Part shown: one piece after another, positions 37,251-47,861 of the stretch
How positions within the stretch are numbered: position 1 is the stretch's first letter
Layout: each line of letters begins with the position of its first letter
NCBI RefSeq assembly: GCF_003966565.1
Contig: NZ_AP018718.1
Coordinates: 1,798,001 to 1,862,000 of the forward strand
Length of the DNA: 64,000 nt
Direction of reading: 5' to 3'
From: Sulfuricystis multivorans
GTDB lineage: Bacteria > Pseudomonadota > Gammaproteobacteria > Burkholderiales > Rhodocyclaceae
Program-made: the position numbers and the translations under genes
The notes under the pieces: generated by a model
What the model saw: the letters and a program-made list of their open reading frames with translations, nothing else
Told to the model about the DNA's origin: nothing
The model's database searches: none

Positions 37251-38723
37251 TCATAGTCCCAGTCGATTCCACAGCTCATCGACGCGCCGCTTGACGGCGG
37301 CGTCCATCACGATCGGCCGTCCCCACTCACGGTTCGTCTCGCCCGGCCATTTGTTCGTCGCGTCGATGCCCATCTTGCTGCCCAAGCCCGCGACCGGCGA
37401 GGCGAAATCGAGATAGTCGATCGGCGTGTTCTCGGCGATCAGCGTATCGCGCGCGGCATCCACCCTTGTTGTCAGCGCCCAGATCACTTCGGGCCATGAG
37501 CGGATGTCGATGTCGTCATCGACGACGATGATGAACTTGGTGTACATGAACTGGCGCAGAAAGCTCCAGATGCCGAACATCACGCGCTTGGCGTGGCCCG
37601 GATACTGCTTCTTCAAGCTCACCACCGCGAGGCGATACGAGCAGCCCTCGGGCGGCAGATAAAAATCGGCAATTTCCGGAAACTGCTTCTGCAACAGCGG
37701 CACGAACACTTCATTCAGCGCAACACCCAGCATCGCCGGCTCGTCCGGCGGCTTGCCGGTATAGGTGCTGTGATAAATCGGCTCGCGCCGCATCGTGATG
37801 CGTTCGATCGTGAATACCGGAAATTCGGCCTGCTCGTTGTAGTAACCCGTGTGATCGCCATAGGGCCCTTCCAGCGCCGTTTCATCCGGATGGATCACGC
37901 CTTCGAGCACGATCTCGGCGCGCGCCGGCACAGCGAGGTCGTTGCCGATGCACTTTACGAGCTCCGTCTTGCCACCGCGCAAGAGTCCTGCAAACTGGTA
38001 TTCGGACAAGGTATCCGGCACGGGAGTGACCGCACCGAGGATCGTCGCCGGGTCGCAGCCCAGCACCACGGCGACCGGGAAGGGCTGGCCAGGGTTTTTC
38101 TGGCAGTGATCGCGGAAATCGAGCGCGCCGCCCCGGTGGGCGAGCCAGCGCATGATCACCTTGTTCGGCGCGATCACCTGCTGGCGGTAGATGCCCAGGT
38201 TTTGGCGTGGCTTGTTCGGCCCGCGCGTCACGGTCAAGCCCCAGGTGATCAAGGGCGCGACGTCGCCCGGCCAGCAAGTCATCACCGGCAGGCGCGACAG
38301 ATCGACATCCTGACCCTCCCAGACGATTTCCTGACAGGGCGCAGCGCGCACCATCTTCGGCGCCATGTTGAGCACCTGCCTCAGAATCGGCAGCTTTTCC
38401 CAGGCATCCTTGAAGCCCTTGGGCGGCTCGGGTTCCTTCAGGTAGGCGAGCAGCCGGCCGACTTCGCGCAACGCGCTCTGCCAGTCCTCGCTCTGACCCA
38501 TGCCCAGCGCGACGCGCTGCGGCGTGCCGAAGAGATTCGCCAGCACTGGCATCTGTCCCGCTGTAGGTTTTTCGAACAGCAGGGCGGGCCCCCCGGTTCG
38601 CAGCACGCGGTCGGCGATCTCGGTCATCTCGAGCTTCGGGTCGACCGGCACGGCGATGCGTTTCAACTCGCCGCGCGTTTCGAGACGACTGATGAATTCG
38701 CGCAGATCCAGGGCAGCATTCAT
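37251..38723 (-). CDS. ubiD: UbiD-family decarboxylase (3-polyprenyl-4-hydroxybenzoate)
   Basis: 490 residues from ATG at 38723, the usual length. It uses prenylated FMN to decarboxylate the prenylated hydroxybenzoate in ubiquinone synthesis. Recognisable segments are [20 protein letters not shown], the prFMN/metal region [17 protein letters not shown] and the E-R-E region around [11 protein letters not shown]. The frame continues far upstream but only as antisense of other genes. It overlaps ubiA by 4 bases. Confidence 0.95.
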   Translation of the reverse strand: MNAALDLREFISRLETRGELKRIAVPVDPKLEMTEIADRVLRTGGPALLFEKPTAGQMPVLANLFGTPQRVALGMGQSEDWQSALREVGRLLAYLKEPEPPKGFKDAWEKLPILRQVLNMAPKMVRAAPCQEIVWEGQDVDLSRLPVMTCWPGDVAPLITWGLTVTRGPNKPRQNLGIYRQQVIAPNKVIMRWLAHRGGALDFRDHCQKNPGQPFPVAVVLGCDPATILGAVTPVPDTLSEYQFAGLLRGGKTELVKCIGNDLAVPARAEIVLEGVIHPDETALEGPYGDHTGYYNEQAEFPVFTIERITMRREPIYHSTYTGKPPDEPAMLGVALNEVFVPLLQKQFPEIADFYLPPEGCSYRLAVVSLKKQYPGHAKRVMFGIWSFLRQFMYTKFIIVVDDDIDIRSWPEVIWALTTRVDAARDTLIAENTPIDYLDFASPVAGLGSKMGIDATNKWPGETNREWGRPIVMDAAVKRRVDELWNRLGL

Positions 38724-39601
38724 GGGGCGATCCAGTAATCGAGGACGATGCCGGCGAAGATCGCGGCGCCGAACCAGTTGTTGTGCAGAAAGGCTTTGAA
38801 GCACTTCATGCGCTCGCGCTCCCTGATCAGCGTGTAGTGGTAGAGCGCGATGGCGGCCGCAACAACAAGGCCGGCGAAATACAGCCAGCCAAAATGCAGC
38901 AAGACGCCGACGTAGGCGAGGACCAGCAAGGCCGCAGCGTAACAGACCATGATCGCCGCGACGGCGAAACGGCCAAAGGTCAGCGCCGAGGTCTTGATGC
39001 CGATCTTCTTGTCGTCCTCGATGTCGACCAGCGCGTATTCCGTATCGTAGGCGATCGCCCAGAAGATGTTGGCCGCCAGCATCTGCCAGGCAAACGCGGG
39101 CACGCTCCCTTCGATCGCGGCGAAGGCCATCGGGATGCCGAAGCCGAAGGCCACGCCGAGATAGGCCTGCGGGATCGCGAAAAAGCGCTTGGTAAAGGGA
39201 TAGCTTGCCGCCAGAAACAATGCGGCCACTGCGAGGCCGAACAGAAGCGGCGAAAGGATCGGCACGATCAGCAAGAAGGCGCAGAGGACGAGAAAACCAG
39301 CGAGGATGAAGGCTTCGCGCACCGTGACCGTGCCAGCGGCCAGCGGCCGGGCTTTGGTGCGCTCGACATGCGGGTCGAACTCGCGATCGGCATAATCGTT
39401 GATCACGCAGCCGGCCGAGCGCATCAGCACCGTACCCAGCACGAAGATGGCGAGAAACATCCACTGCGGCCGCCCGCCCGAGGCGATCCACACCGCCCAG
39501 AGTGTTGGCCACAACAACAGCAGGATGCCGATCGGCTTGTCGAGCCGCATCAGCTTCTCGTATTGGTCGAGGCGTTCCTTGATGAGGGTGAGGCTTGCCA
39601 T
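38720..39601 (-). CDS. ubiA: 4-hydroxybenzoate polyprenyltransferase UbiA
   Basis: 293 residues with about nine membrane helices. The two Asp-rich motifs are present: [15 protein letters not shown] and DIEDDKKIG, which bind Mg-prenyl diphosphate. It attaches the polyprenyl tail to 4-hydroxybenzoate. It is coupled to ubiD, the next step of the pathway. Confidence 0.96.
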   Translation of the reverse strand: MASLTLIKERLDQYEKLMRLDKPIGILLLLWPTLWAVWIASGGRPQWMFLAIFVLGTVLMRSAGCVINDYADREFDPHVERTKARPLAAGTVTVREAFILAGFLVLCAFLLIVPILSPLLFGLAVAALFLAASYPFTKRFFAIPQAYLGVAFGFGIPMAFAAIEGSVPAFAWQMLAANIFWAIAYDTEYALVDIEDDKKIGIKTSALTFGRFAVAAIMVCYAAALLVLAYVGVLLHFGWLYFAGLVVAAAIALYHYTLIRERERMKCFKAFLHNNWFGAAIFAGIVLDYWIAP

Positions 39602-39640
39602 GTCCGGATTCTACGGAAACGCCGCAGATTCGGCGCCTTC

Positions 39641-41683
39641 CTACGCTTTGAGCAATTCGGCGCGCCCGGCCAGCCAGCGCGTCAAATGGCGTTCGGCATG
39701 GTCGGGCCAGCGCACCAGCATCTGATCGGCGGCCGCGCGCGCGGCCTCGACCAGTGCCGTGTCTTCGAGGTCGGCGAAGCGCAGCAGCGGCAGCCCGCTT
39801 TGCCGGCTGCCGATGAATTCGCCCGGCCCGCGCAAAAGCAGATCCTGCCGGGCGATCTCGAAGCCGTCGTGGTTCTCGAAGATGATCCTGAGCCGCTGCC
39901 GCGCCGTCTCCGACAGCGGCTGCCCGAAGAGCAGGATGCAAGCGGATTCCGCGGCGCCGCGGCCGACGCGGCCGCGCAACTGGTGCAATTGCGCCAGACC
40001 GAAGCGCTCGGCGTGTTCGATCACCATCAGGCTCGCATTCGGCACATCGACGCCGACTTCGATCACCGTCGTGGCGACGAGCAGCTGAATCTCGTTCCTG
40101 ACGAAACCCTCCATCACCGCGGCTTTCTCGTCCGGCTTGAGACGCCCATGCACGAGGCCGATCGACAGCTCGGGCAGCTCATTGGAGAGATGTTCGAAGG
40201 TTTCCTGCGCGGTCTGCAGCTGCAGCGCCTCGGATTCCTCGATCAACGGGCAGACCCAATAGACTTGCCGGCCGGCGCGACACAGAGCGCGCACACGCTC
40301 GATGATTTCGCCTCGCCGCGTGGCGCTGACCAACTTGGTGAGCACTGGTGTGCGCCCCGGCGGCAGTTCATCGATCACCGAAACGTCGAGATCGGCGTAG
40401 TAGCTCATCGCCAGCGTGCGCGGGATCGGCGTGGCCGACATCGCCAGCTGATGCACCCCACCCCCTTTCTGCATGAGCGCCAGGCGCTGGCGCACGCCGA
40501 AGCGATGCTGCTCATCGACGATCGCCAGCCCGAGTCGGGCGAAGGCGATGTTATCTTCGATCAGCGCATGTGTGCCCACGATCAGTGCCGTCTCGGAAGC
40601 AGAGACTTTGGCGATGATCGCCTGTTTGTCCTTTTTCTTCTGGCTGCCGGAGAGCCAGGCGACTTCGATGCCCAGCGGGGCCAGCCAGCCGGAAAGCTTG
40701 CGCCAGTGCTGCTCGGCGAGGATCTCGGTCGGCGCCATCAGCGCGGCTTGATGGCCCGCCTCCACTGCCCGCAGCATGGCCAACGCAGCCACCACGGTCT
40801 TGCCGCTGCCGACGTCGCCCTGGAGCAGGCGTTGCATCGGATACGGCTGGGCGAGGTCGGCGGCAATCTCACACCAGACGCGCTGTTGCGCCGCGGTGAG
40901 CCGAAACGGCAATCTCGCGATCAAGGCCTCGGTCAGGCGGCCATCGCCGACGAGCACCGGCGCTCCCTTCTTCCGCCTCGCAGCATAGGCCTGGCGCAAC
41001 GAAATCTGCTGGGCAAGGAGCTCATCGAAGGCGATGCGACGCCAGAAAGGCTGCTGCCAGCGTTCCAGCGCCTGCGCATCGAGCCCCGCCGGTGGCGCAT
41101 GCAGTGCGCGCACGCTGGCGGCAAAACCAGGCAGAGAAAGCCGCGCCAGCAACGCATCGGGCAGGGTTTCGGACAAATCGACCTCATCGAGGGCGCAGCC
41201 GATAAGACGGCGCAGCGTGGCCTGGGGAAGCCCGGCGGTGGTAGGATAGACGGGCGTCAAGGCCGTCGGCAACGGCTCCTCGCCGCGCAACGCCCGGAAA
41301 CGGGGGTGGATGACCTCGCTGCCCCAGAAACCGCCGCGCACCTCGCCGAACACGCGCAGCCGCGCACCTGGCTGCAGCGCCTTTTGCTGGCTCGGATAGA
41401 AATTCAGGAAACGCAGCACCAGCGTGCCCGAACCGTCGGCGACACGGCAGACGAGCTGGCGCCGCGGCCGGTATTCGATCTGCGTGGAGACGACCTCGAC
41501 TTCGAACTGGGCCGTCTCGCCCGGCACGGCGGCGGCGATCGGGGTGATGCGCGTCTCGTCCTCGAACCGAAGCGGCAGGTGCAAGACGAGATCGGCCTGG
41601 CGGTTGATGCCAAACGTTTTCAGCTTGTCGGCGACGAGCGGGGTCGCCCCGGGAATTTTTTCAGCCAAGCGCGAGCACGGCAT
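39641..41683 (-). CDS. recG: ATP-dependent DNA helicase RecG
   Basis: 680 residues. The wedge/OB domain at the N-terminus is followed by helicase motifs: Walker A in [18 protein letters not shown] box, [10 protein letters not shown] and QLRGRVGRG. It reverses stalled replication forks and branch-migrates Holliday junctions. Its start overlaps the ridA gene by 23 bases. Confidence 0.97.
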   Translation of the reverse strand: MPCSRLAEKIPGATPLVADKLKTFGINRQADLVLHLPLRFEDETRITPIAAAVPGETAQFEVEVVSTQIEYRPRRQLVCRVADGSGTLVLRFLNFYPSQQKALQPGARLRVFGEVRGGFWGSEVIHPRFRALRGEEPLPTALTPVYPTTAGLPQATLRRLIGCALDEVDLSETLPDALLARLSLPGFAASVRALHAPPAGLDAQALERWQQPFWRRIAFDELLAQQISLRQAYAARRKKGAPVLVGDGRLTEALIARLPFRLTAAQQRVWCEIAADLAQPYPMQRLLQGDVGSGKTVVAALAMLRAVEAGHQAALMAPTEILAEQHWRKLSGWLAPLGIEVAWLSGSQKKKDKQAIIAKVSASETALIVGTHALIEDNIAFARLGLAIVDEQHRFGVRQRLALMQKGGGVHQLAMSATPIPRTLAMSYYADLDVSVIDELPPGRTPVLTKLVSATRRGEIIERVRALCRAGRQVYWVCPLIEESEALQLQTAQETFEHLSNELPELSIGLVHGRLKPDEKAAVMEGFVRNEIQLLVATTVIEVGVDVPNASLMVIEHAERFGLAQLHQLRGRVGRGAAESACILLFGQPLSETARQRLRIIFENHDGFEIARQDLLLRGPGEFIGSRQSGLPLLRFADLEDTALVEAARAAADQMLVRWPDHAERHLTRWLAGRAELLKA

Positions 41684-42041
41684 CCGCTTCGATGAGCGCC
41701 CCGCGCGGCAATTCCTTGACGCCGACGGCGGCGCGTGCCGGATAGGGCTGCCGGAAATACTTCGCCATCGTCTCGTTCACCTTGGCGAAGTGGGCCAGAT
41801 CGGTGAGATAGATATTGACCTTCACCGCGGCATCGAGCGTCGTCCCCGCGGCGGCAGCCACCGCCTTGAGATTCTCGAAGACGCGCACGATCTGCGCGTC
41901 GATCCCCTCGACCAGCTGCATCGTCGCCGGGTCGAGGCCGATCTGGCCGGAAAGATAGACGGTGTCGCCGACCTTCACGGCCTGGGAATAGGTGCCGATG
42001 GCGGCGGGGGCATTCGGGGTACTGATGATCTGACGGTCCAT
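41661..42041 (-). CDS. ridA: RidA-family 2-iminobutanoate/2-iminopropanoate deaminase
   Basis: 126 residues from ATG at 42041 (a GTG lies 6 bases upstream). Family signature segments are [20 protein letters not shown], the catalytic-site Arg in PARAAVGV and the final EADAVLAL. It hydrolyses reactive imines from PLP enzymes. It overlaps recG. Confidence 0.93.
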   Translation of the reverse strand: MDRQIISTPNAPAAIGTYSQAVKVGDTVYLSGQIGLDPATMQLVEGIDAQIVRVFENLKAVAAAAGTTLDAAVKVNIYLTDLAHFAKVNETMAKYFRQPYPARAAVGVKELPRGALIEADAVLALG

Positions 42042-42092
42042 GTTCACTCCACAAAAAAGCGCATTATCGCCCCGGCAGGCGAGCCATGAGAC

Positions 42093-42557
42093 TCATCGCG
42101 GCGGTCTGTCCAGCTCGTCGAAACCGGGTTCTTTGAAAAGCTCTTCGCCGCGGCTCAAGGCATGCACCAGCTCGGCCTCGGCGAGCGAAATACCCATCCG
42201 GTCGGCGATCTGCTGCGCGCTCAAACCGCGCCGGGCCAAGCCAAGCGCTTCGGCATACTGCGGCGAGACATTGCGGGCAGCCCGCAATTCGGCTATTTCT
42301 TCGCGCAATTTCGATACATCTTCGCGCAACCTACTCACTTCGAGCTCCAGATCGTAGCGTGCGAGATGCTCGGCGAGCTGCTGACCGAAAGTGGCGACCG
42401 ACGCGGCATCCTCTTCATTCTCGGTGGCTTTCGTGGCCCCGGCCTTATCGGCCCTTGCCGCCTGCCAGCGGCGGAACAACTGCGAAAGCAGGTAACCGAG
42501 CGCCAGCCCCACGAACAGAAGCAGCACCTCACGCCAATCGATCAAATCGATTTCCAT
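42093..42557 (-). CDS. DUF2802 membrane-anchored protein
   Basis: 154 residues. One N-terminal helix (VLLLFVGLALGYLLSQLF) is followed by a coiled coil (LELEVSRLREDVSKLREEIA) and a C-terminal helix-turn-helix-like segment (ARRGLSAQQIADRMGISLAE). This order defines DUF2802 proteins, often found near motility or ridA/recG genes. Function is unknown. Confidence 0.8.
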   Translation of the reverse strand: MEIDLIDWREVLLLFVGLALGYLLSQLFRRWQAARADKAGATKATENEEDAASVATFGQQLAEHLARYDLELEVSRLREDVSKLREEIAELRAARNVSPQYAEALGLARRGLSAQQIADRMGISLAEAELVHALSRGEELFKEPGFDELDRPPR

Positions 42558-42704
42558 ACCTTGAGCTCAGCGCGTTGCGCATCGAGGTTGAAATCCCGAT
42601 ATTGCCACTCATATCTGGTTACAAATTTCGTCTTCGCGGCAGGGAACCCTCTCACCTGGAACGGGTCGGATCGTTTTCTTCCGCAGTTTGAAAGGAAAGG
42701 CAGT

Positions 42705-42950
42705 ATGAACCGCACCCGCATCTCTCTGATCGATGTCCTGCAACCGCGCCAGTTCAAGATCACTCCGGAACGCTCGAAGGTCACCCGCACCATCATCCAA
42801 CCGGAGATCGACGCTTTCGAGGAACAGGAAGCCCGACTGGCTGCGCAAAAGTCGGCGCTGGCGGAATCGACGACGCCCCGCCGGGCGCCGACTCGCTTCG
42901 AAAAGTCGGCGCTGGCGGGGCGGCACCCCGAGGCCACCGCGCAACATTGA
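42705..42950 (+). CDS. Hypothetical 81-residue protein with repeat-derived tail
   Basis: ATG at 42705 has AAAGGAAAGG upstream. The first 48 residues (MNRTRISLIDVLQPRQFKIT, IIQPEIDAFEEQEARL) look like a conserved small protein. The last 32 residues are encoded by two copies of the 25-bp REP-like motif, and the stop falls at the start of the 214-bp element. The original C-terminus was probably replaced by repeats. Function is unknown. Confidence 0.5.
   Translation: MNRTRISLIDVLQPRQFKITPERSKVTRTIIQPEIDAFEEQEARLAAQKSALAESTTPRRAPTRFEKSALAGRHPEATAQH
42847..42926. repeat. REP-like motif cluster, copy C (two direct, one inverted)
   Basis: AAAAGTCGGCGCTGGCGG occurs at 42847-42864 and 42901-42918, the second continuing GGCGGCAC. 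Between them lies the inverse CCGCCGGGCGCCGAC (42879-42893). The first and inverted copies can pair into a long hairpin. Confidence 0.65.
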
Positions 42951-43160
42951 ACCCAGATTATCCATTGAGAGCGGGCTGATTCGCCATGAGCATTCGATAC
43001 GATCATTTCATCGCCCTACGCGGCGGCTTTCGGGCTGCGGACGGCATCTTCGCGCCCCCGCGTATCGCCAGACACGGTTATTGGCTCGTCGCGGAGACCC
43101 AAACCTGCTCGCCCTCGCTTTTGATACTCGCTCGCGTTCCAATGGACAATCTGGGTTGAA
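42947..43160 (-). repeat. 214-bp MITE-like element, copy 2
   Basis: The ends are TTGAACCCAGATTATCCATTG and CAATGGACAATCTGGGTTGAA, near-perfect inverted repeats. The interior, reversed, aligns with the element at 7015-7228. No gene is inside. It sits between the 81-residue ORF and the thioesterase gene, whose stop lies 6 bases past its end. Confidence 0.75.
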
Positions 43161-43165
43161 CGCGC

Positions 43166-43570
43166 TCATGCCGCCGGTGGCACTTCCCGCTTGCTGCCAT
43201 CGGCATTGAGACACACATAGGTCAGGGTGGCCTCGGTCACCTTGACGACCACTGGCTGGGCGGGATTGCGTTCGGCGAATACCTGCACATCGACGGTGAT
43301 CGACGTCCGTCCGGTCTTGACGATCTTCGCGTAGAAGCTCACCACGTCGCCGACGGAAATCGGCTGCTTGAACAGGAAGGAATTGACCGCCACGGTCGCG
43401 ATGCGGCCGCGCGCGCGGCGCATCGCCGGAATCGCGCCGGCGATATCGACCTGCGCCATCACCCAGCCGCCGAACACATCGCCGGCCGCATTGACATCGC
43501 GCGGCAACGGCATCACGCGCAACACCGGCTCGTCATCGGGCAAGACCACATTGTCAGGCTGACCATTCAT
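43166..43570 (-). CDS. Acyl-CoA thioesterase, YciA-like hotdog family
   Basis: 134 residues from ATG at 43570 (MNGQPDNVVLPDDEP). The hotdog signature includes DVNAAGDVFGGWVMAQVDIA and FLFKQPISVGD, with the catalytic Asp in the first. It cleaves medium to long acyl-CoA in the cytoplasm. It diverges from the ABC exporter gene; upstream in-frame codons overlap that promoter region and are not coding. Confidence 0.85.
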   Translation of the reverse strand: MNGQPDNVVLPDDEPVLRVMPLPRDVNAAGDVFGGWVMAQVDIAGAIPAMRRARGRIATVAVNSFLFKQPISVGDVVSFYAKIVKTGRTSITVDVQVFAERNPAQPVVVKVTEATLTYVCLNADGSKREVPPAA

Positions 43571-43607
43571 GGCGCCGATCATACCCGGGGATTGATAGAA
43601 TCGGCAC

Positions 43608-45422
43608 ATGCGCCGTGACATCGCCCTGCCGGCCCCGCCCCCGGCGGAACGCCACGACTGGCAAACCATCAAGACCCTGTTCCCTTACCTCTGGCATTGG
43701 CGCGGCCGCGTCCTGCTCGCGCTCGCCTGCCTGGTCGGCGCCAAACTCGCCAACGTCGCGGTGCCGATCGTCTTCAAACAGATCGTCGACGGCTTCACGC
43801 CGGCCACGCCGGCGCAGGCCTTCCTGATCGCGCCGCTGGCGCTGATCGCCGCCTATGGCGTGCTGCGCTTCGGCGTGTCATTGTTCACCGAGCTGCGCGA
43901 GCTGCTATTCACCCGCGTCACCCAGCGCGCGGTACGCACCATCGCGCTGCAGGTGTTCGAACATCTGCACGCGCTGTCGTTGCGCTTCCACCTCGAACGC
44001 CAGACCGGCGGGCTCACGCGCGACATCGAACGCGGCACGCGCGCGATCGGCACGCTGATCAGTTACACGATCTTCTCGGTGCTGCCGACGATCGTCGAAG
44101 TCGCGCTGGTGCTCGGCATCCTCGCGGCGCGTTACGAACCGAGTTTCGCGCTGATCGCCGCCGCCACGCTCGTCGTCTATGTCGCCTACACCATCGTGCT
44201 GTCGAACTGGCGCGTGCATCTGCGGCGCGAAGTCAACGAGCTCGATTCCGCCGCCAACACGCGCGCGATCGACAGCCTACTCAATTACGAGACGGTCAAG
44301 TATTTCAACAACGAAGCCTGGGAAAAGGCGCGCTACGACCAGCAGATGCAGAAGTGGGAAGCCGCGCAGATCAAGAGCCAGATTTCGCTTTCGTATCTGA
44401 ACCTCGGCCAGTCATTGATCATCGCCGCCGGCGTGACATTGATGATGTGGCGCGCCGCCCTCGGCGTGATGGACGGCAGCATGACGGTCGGCGACATCGT
44501 GCTGGTCAATGCCTTCCTGATCCAGCTCTACATCCCGCTCAACTTCCTCGGCGTGCTGTATCGCGAGATCCGCCAGTCGCTCACCGACATCGAGCGCCTG
44601 TTCGCGCTGCTCAAGGAAAACCGCGAGATCCAGGATGCCCCGGACGCGCGCGTGCTCGAACCCGGCCCGTGCGCGGTGCGCTTCGAGAACGTCGGCTTCG
44701 CCTACGAGCCGCGCCGGCAGATCCTCCACGATGTCAGCTTCGAAATCTCCGCCGGCCGCACGCTAGCCGTCGTCGGCCACAGCGGCTCGGGCAAGAGCAC
44801 GCTCGCGCGGCTCATGTTCCGCTTCTACGACGTCGGCAGCGGCGCGATCCGCATCAACGGTCACGACATCCGCCAACTGACCCAGGCGTCCTTGCGTGCT
44901 GCGATCGGCATCGTGCCGCAGGACACGGTGCTGTTCAACGACACGATCGAATACAACATCCGCTACGGTCGGCCGACGGCGAGCTTCGAGGAAGTACGGG
45001 CAGCGGCGCGCGCCGCGCATCTGGCGGAATTCATCGAGCGGCTGCCGGATGGTTACGACACCCGCGTCGGCGAGCGCGGTCTCAAGCTCTCCGGCGGCGA
45101 AAAGCAGCGTGTCGCGATCGCCCGTGCCCTGCTGAAGAATCCACCGATCCTGATCTTCGACGAGGCCACCTCGGCGCTCGATTCCAAGACCGAGAAAGCC
45201 ATCCAGGCCGAACTCGAACAGGCGGCCATCGGGCGCACCACGCTGATCATCGCCCACCGGCTGTCGACGGTGATGAACGCCGACGAGATCGTCGTGCTCG
45301 ACGCTGGCCGCATCGTCGAGCGCGGCACCCACCGCGACTTGCTCGAACGCGGTGGCGCCTATGCCCAGATGTGGGCGCTGCAGCAGCAGGAAGAACGCAA
45401 CGCCGTTGCGGCAAGCGTATAG
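43608..45422 (+). CDS. ABC exporter of the Atm1/HMT1 type (fused permease-ATPase)
   Basis: 604 residues. Six membrane helices lie in the first 330 residues, including the Atm1-type stretch RDIERGTRAIGTLISYTIFS and NYETVKYFNNE. The ATPase follows with Walker [12 protein letters not shown], signature LSGGEKQRVAIA and Walker B LIFDEATSALD. Bacterial Atm1-like proteins export glutathione-linked sulfur or metal complexes. It acts as a homodimer in the inner membrane. Confidence 0.92.
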   Translation: MRRDIALPAPPPAERHDWQTIKTLFPYLWHWRGRVLLALACLVGAKLANVAVPIVFKQIVDGFTPATPAQAFLIAPLALIAAYGVLRFGVSLFTELRELLFTRVTQRAVRTIALQVFEHLHALSLRFHLERQTGGLTRDIERGTRAIGTLISYTIFSVLPTIVEVALVLGILAARYEPSFALIAAATLVVYVAYTIVLSNWRVHLRREVNELDSAANTRAIDSLLNYETVKYFNNEAWEKARYDQQMQKWEAAQIKSQISLSYLNLGQSLIIAAGVTLMMWRAALGVMDGSMTVGDIVLVNAFLIQLYIPLNFLGVLYREIRQSLTDIERLFALLKENREIQDAPDARVLEPGPCAVRFENVGFAYEPRRQILHDVSFEISAGRTLAVVGHSGSGKSTLARLMFRFYDVGSGAIRINGHDIRQLTQASLRAAIGIVPQDTVLFNDTIEYNIRYGRPTASFEEVRAAARAAHLAEFIERLPDGYDTRVGERGLKLSGGEKQRVAIARALLKNPPILIFDEATSALDSKTEKAIQAELEQAAIGRTTLIIAHRLSTVMNADEIVVLDAGRIVERGTHRDLLERGGAYAQMWALQQQEERNAVAASV

Positions 45423-45459
45423 TTTGCATCCCCGATACCCTTCACAGGAGGCCTTGAAA

Positions 45460-46362
45460 ATGAAAACGACCTTGACCCTCGGTCTGACCCTCGCCGCCGC
45501 ACTCGCCCTCGCCCAGCCTGCCGCGGCCAACACGCTCGACAAGATCAAAGCTAGCGGCAGCGTCACGATGGGCGTTCGCGAATCTTCCGGCGGACTGTCC
45601 TTCACCGTCGGCGACGGTAAGTTCGCCGGCTTCCACGTCGAGCTGTGCGAACGCGCACTGCACGACATCCAGAAACAGCTCGGCCTGGCGAAGCTGGAAA
45701 TCAAATATCAGCCGGTCACCTCGCAAAACCGCATTCCGCTGATGCAAAACGGCACGATCGACATCGAGTGCGGTTCGACCACCAACAACCTGGCGCGCCA
45801 GAAGGACGTCGCCTTCGCCGTCACCACCTATGTCGAAGAGGTGCGTGTCGCCGTCAAGGCCAATTCAGGCATCAATTCGCTGGCCGATTTGAACGGTAAG
45901 ACGGTCGCCACGACGACCGGCACGACCTCGGTGCAGCATCTGAGGAAGCACGAGCGCGCCCACGGCGTCGATTTCAAGGAGGTGTATGGCAAGGATCACG
46001 CCGACAGCTTCCTGCTGCTCGATTCCGGTCGCGCCGATGCCTTCGTGATGGATGGCCAGATCCTCGCCGGCAACATCGCCAAGTCGAAGAACCCGGCCGA
46101 TTTCAAGTTCCTCAACGAAGTGCTGTCCGTCGAACCGATCGCGATCATGATGCGCAAGGACGATCCGGCGTTCAAAAAGGCGGTTGATGACAGCCTGAAA
46201 GCACTGATGAAGTCGGGCGAGATCGCCAAGATCTACGACAAATACTTCATGCAGCCGATCCCGCCGGCCAACAAGCCGATCGGTCTGCCCGCCTCGGAAG
46301 CGACCAAGGCCGCCTGGGCCAACCCCAACGACAAGCCGATGGAAGAGTACGCCAAGAAGTAA
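45460..46362 (+). CDS. gltI: Amino-acid ABC transporter substrate-binding protein (GltI-like)
   Basis: 300 residues from ATG at 45460, with AGGAGG upstream. A signal peptide (LGLTLAAALALAQPAAA) precedes a family 3 solute-binding fold (GFHVELCERA, MQNGTIDIECGSTTNNLARQ). Segments match the glutamate/aspartate-binding branch. It delivers the substrate to GltJK-GltL encoded just downstream. Confidence 0.9.
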   Translation: MKTTLTLGLTLAAALALAQPAAANTLDKIKASGSVTMGVRESSGGLSFTVGDGKFAGFHVELCERALHDIQKQLGLAKLEIKYQPVTSQNRIPLMQNGTIDIECGSTTNNLARQKDVAFAVTTYVEEVRVAVKANSGINSLADLNGKTVATTTGTTSVQHLRKHERAHGVDFKEVYGKDHADSFLLLDSGRADAFVMDGQILAGNIAKSKNPADFKFLNEVLSVEPIAIMMRKDDPAFKKAVDDSLKALMKSGEIAKIYDKYFMQPIPPANKPIGLPASEATKAAWANPNDKPMEEYAKK

Positions 46363-46380
46363 TTGTCTCTGCCGATTCGA

Positions 46381-46415
46381 AAAGGCGCGGCGATGAAACA
46401 TCTCGGCGCGCCTTT
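46381..46415 (+). terminator. Hairpin between gltI and gltJ
   Basis: AAAGGCGCG and CGCGCCTTT form a 9-bp stem across 17 bases, followed by CTTC rather than a long T run. A partial terminator or mRNA-stabilising hairpin here would raise binding protein over permease, as is common in such operons. Confidence 0.5.
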
Positions 46416-46447
46416 CTTCATCACCTCGAACCGCAAGGAGCGGGCGC

Positions 46448-47188
46448 TTGAACTGGGACTGGCAGGTCTTTTGCAAAAATACTCTCGACGGTGAAGTGAT
46501 GCCGCGTTGCTTCGGCAGCGGTGGCGAAATTACCTATCTCGACTGGATGCTGTCCGCCTGGGGATGGACATTGTCCGTCTCGTTGCTCGCCCTGCTGGTG
46601 GCGCTACTGTTCGGAGCGCTGATGGGCATCCTGCGCACCACGCCACACCGCGGCTTGGTGCTCCTCGGCACTGCGTGGACGGAATTGTTCCGCAACATTC
46701 CTCTCTTGGTGCAGATCTTTCTCTGGTATCACGTGCTGCCCGCCCTGTTGCCGCCCTTGCGCGCGGTGCCCAGTTTCCTGCTGGTCGTGATGGGACTGGG
46801 CCTATTCACCTCGGCACGCATTTCCGAACAGGTACGTGCCGGCATCCAGTCGCTCTCGCGTGGCCAGCGCATGGCGGGCCTGGCGCTAGGATTCACGCTG
46901 CCGCAGACCTACCGCTACGTGCTGCTGCCGGTCGCCTTCAGAATCATCATTCCGCCGCTGACCAGCGAGTCGATGAACATCATCAAGAATTCTTCGGTAG
47001 CGTTCGCGGTCAGCATCTCGGAGCTGACGATGTTCGCGCTGCAAGCGCAGGAAGAAACGTCGCGCGGCGTCGAAATCTACCTGGCGGTCACCGCGTTGTA
47101 CTTCCTCTCCGCATTTGCGATCAACCGCATCCTCCATGCGATCGAAGTCCGCGTGCAGATTCCCGGCATGATCGGGGGTAGCCGCTGA
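46448..47188 (+). CDS. gltJ: Glutamate/aspartate ABC permease GltJ
   Basis: 246 residues from TTG at 46448 with AAGGAGC upstream; no better ATG fits the conserved N-terminus MNWDWQVFCKN. Five helices and the EAA-type loop (GIQSLSRGQRMAGLALG) are present. It pairs with GltK in the inner membrane. Its stop overlaps the next start (TGATG). Confidence 0.9.
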   Translation: MNWDWQVFCKNTLDGEVMPRCFGSGGEITYLDWMLSAWGWTLSVSLLALLVALLFGALMGILRTTPHRGLVLLGTAWTELFRNIPLLVQIFLWYHVLPALLPPLRAVPSFLLVVMGLGLFTSARISEQVRAGIQSLSRGQRMAGLALGFTLPQTYRYVLLPVAFRIIIPPLTSESMNIIKNSSVAFAVSISELTMFALQAQEETSRGVEIYLAVTALYFLSAFAINRILHAIEVRVQIPGMIGGSR

Positions 47189-47856
47189 TGCTCAACCTTG
47201 ATTTCGGCTTTTTGACGCCGGATGTCCTCTCCGTCTATGTCGTCAAGGGCTTCCTGTTCTCGGTGCAGCTGACTTTCATCGCAATGCTGGGTGGCATCGC
47301 GCTAGGCACCTTGCTCGCGTTGATGCGCCTATCCGGCCGCGCCTGGCTGGTGATGCCCGCCGCTGCCTACGTCAATATCATGCGCAGCGTCCCGCTGGTA
47401 ATGGTGATCTTGTGGTTTTTCCTGCTCATCCCGCTGATCACCGGCCGGCCGCTGGGTGCGGAGATGTCCGCGTTGATCACGTTCACGCTGTTCGAGGCCG
47501 CCTACTATTCCGAAATCATGCGTGCCGGCATTCAAAGCATCCCTCGCGGCCAAATCTTCGCCGGTTACGCGCTGGGCATGACCTATGCGCAGACGATGCG
47601 TCTCGTCGTGCTGCCCCAGGCATACCGCAACATGTTGCCGGTGCTCCTCACCCAGACCATCATCCTGTTCCAAGACACTTCGCTGGTTTATGCAATCGGC
47701 GCCTACGACTTGTTGAAAGGCTTCGAACTGGTCGGCAAGAACTTCAACCGTCCGGTCGAAACCTACCTGGTGGCGGCGGCGCTCTATTTCGTCATCAGCT
47801 TCTCCCTGTCGACCCTGGTCAAGCGGCTGCAGACCCACATCTCCATCATCCGGTAA
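47188..47856 (+). CDS. gltK: Glutamate/aspartate ABC permease GltK
   Basis: 222 residues with five helices and the EAA loop [17 protein letters not shown]. The N-terminal segment [20 protein letters not shown] is typical of His/Glu/Gln/Arg permeases. Translation is coupled to gltJ, and the ATPase gene follows 5 bases later. Confidence 0.9.
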   Translation: MLNLDFGFLTPDVLSVYVVKGFLFSVQLTFIAMLGGIALGTLLALMRLSGRAWLVMPAAAYVNIMRSVPLVMVILWFFLLIPLITGRPLGAEMSALITFTLFEAAYYSEIMRAGIQSIPRGQIFAGYALGMTYAQTMRLVVLPQAYRNMLPVLLTQTIILFQDTSLVYAIGAYDLLKGFELVGKNFNRPVETYLVAAALYFVISFSLSTLVKRLQTHISIIR

Positions 47857-47861
47857 TCCCC

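Noticed and set aside
38724..39941. Upstream extension of the ubiD frame (to 896 codons)
   Set aside because: The extension overlaps ubiA in another frame on the same strand and has no conserved sequence; the UbiD start at 38723 fits the family.
38783..41695. 970-codon open frame on the plus strand
   Set aside because: It is antisense to ubiA, recG and ridA, which are all clear; its composition (Arg, Gln, His-rich) is typical of antisense frames in high-GC DNA.
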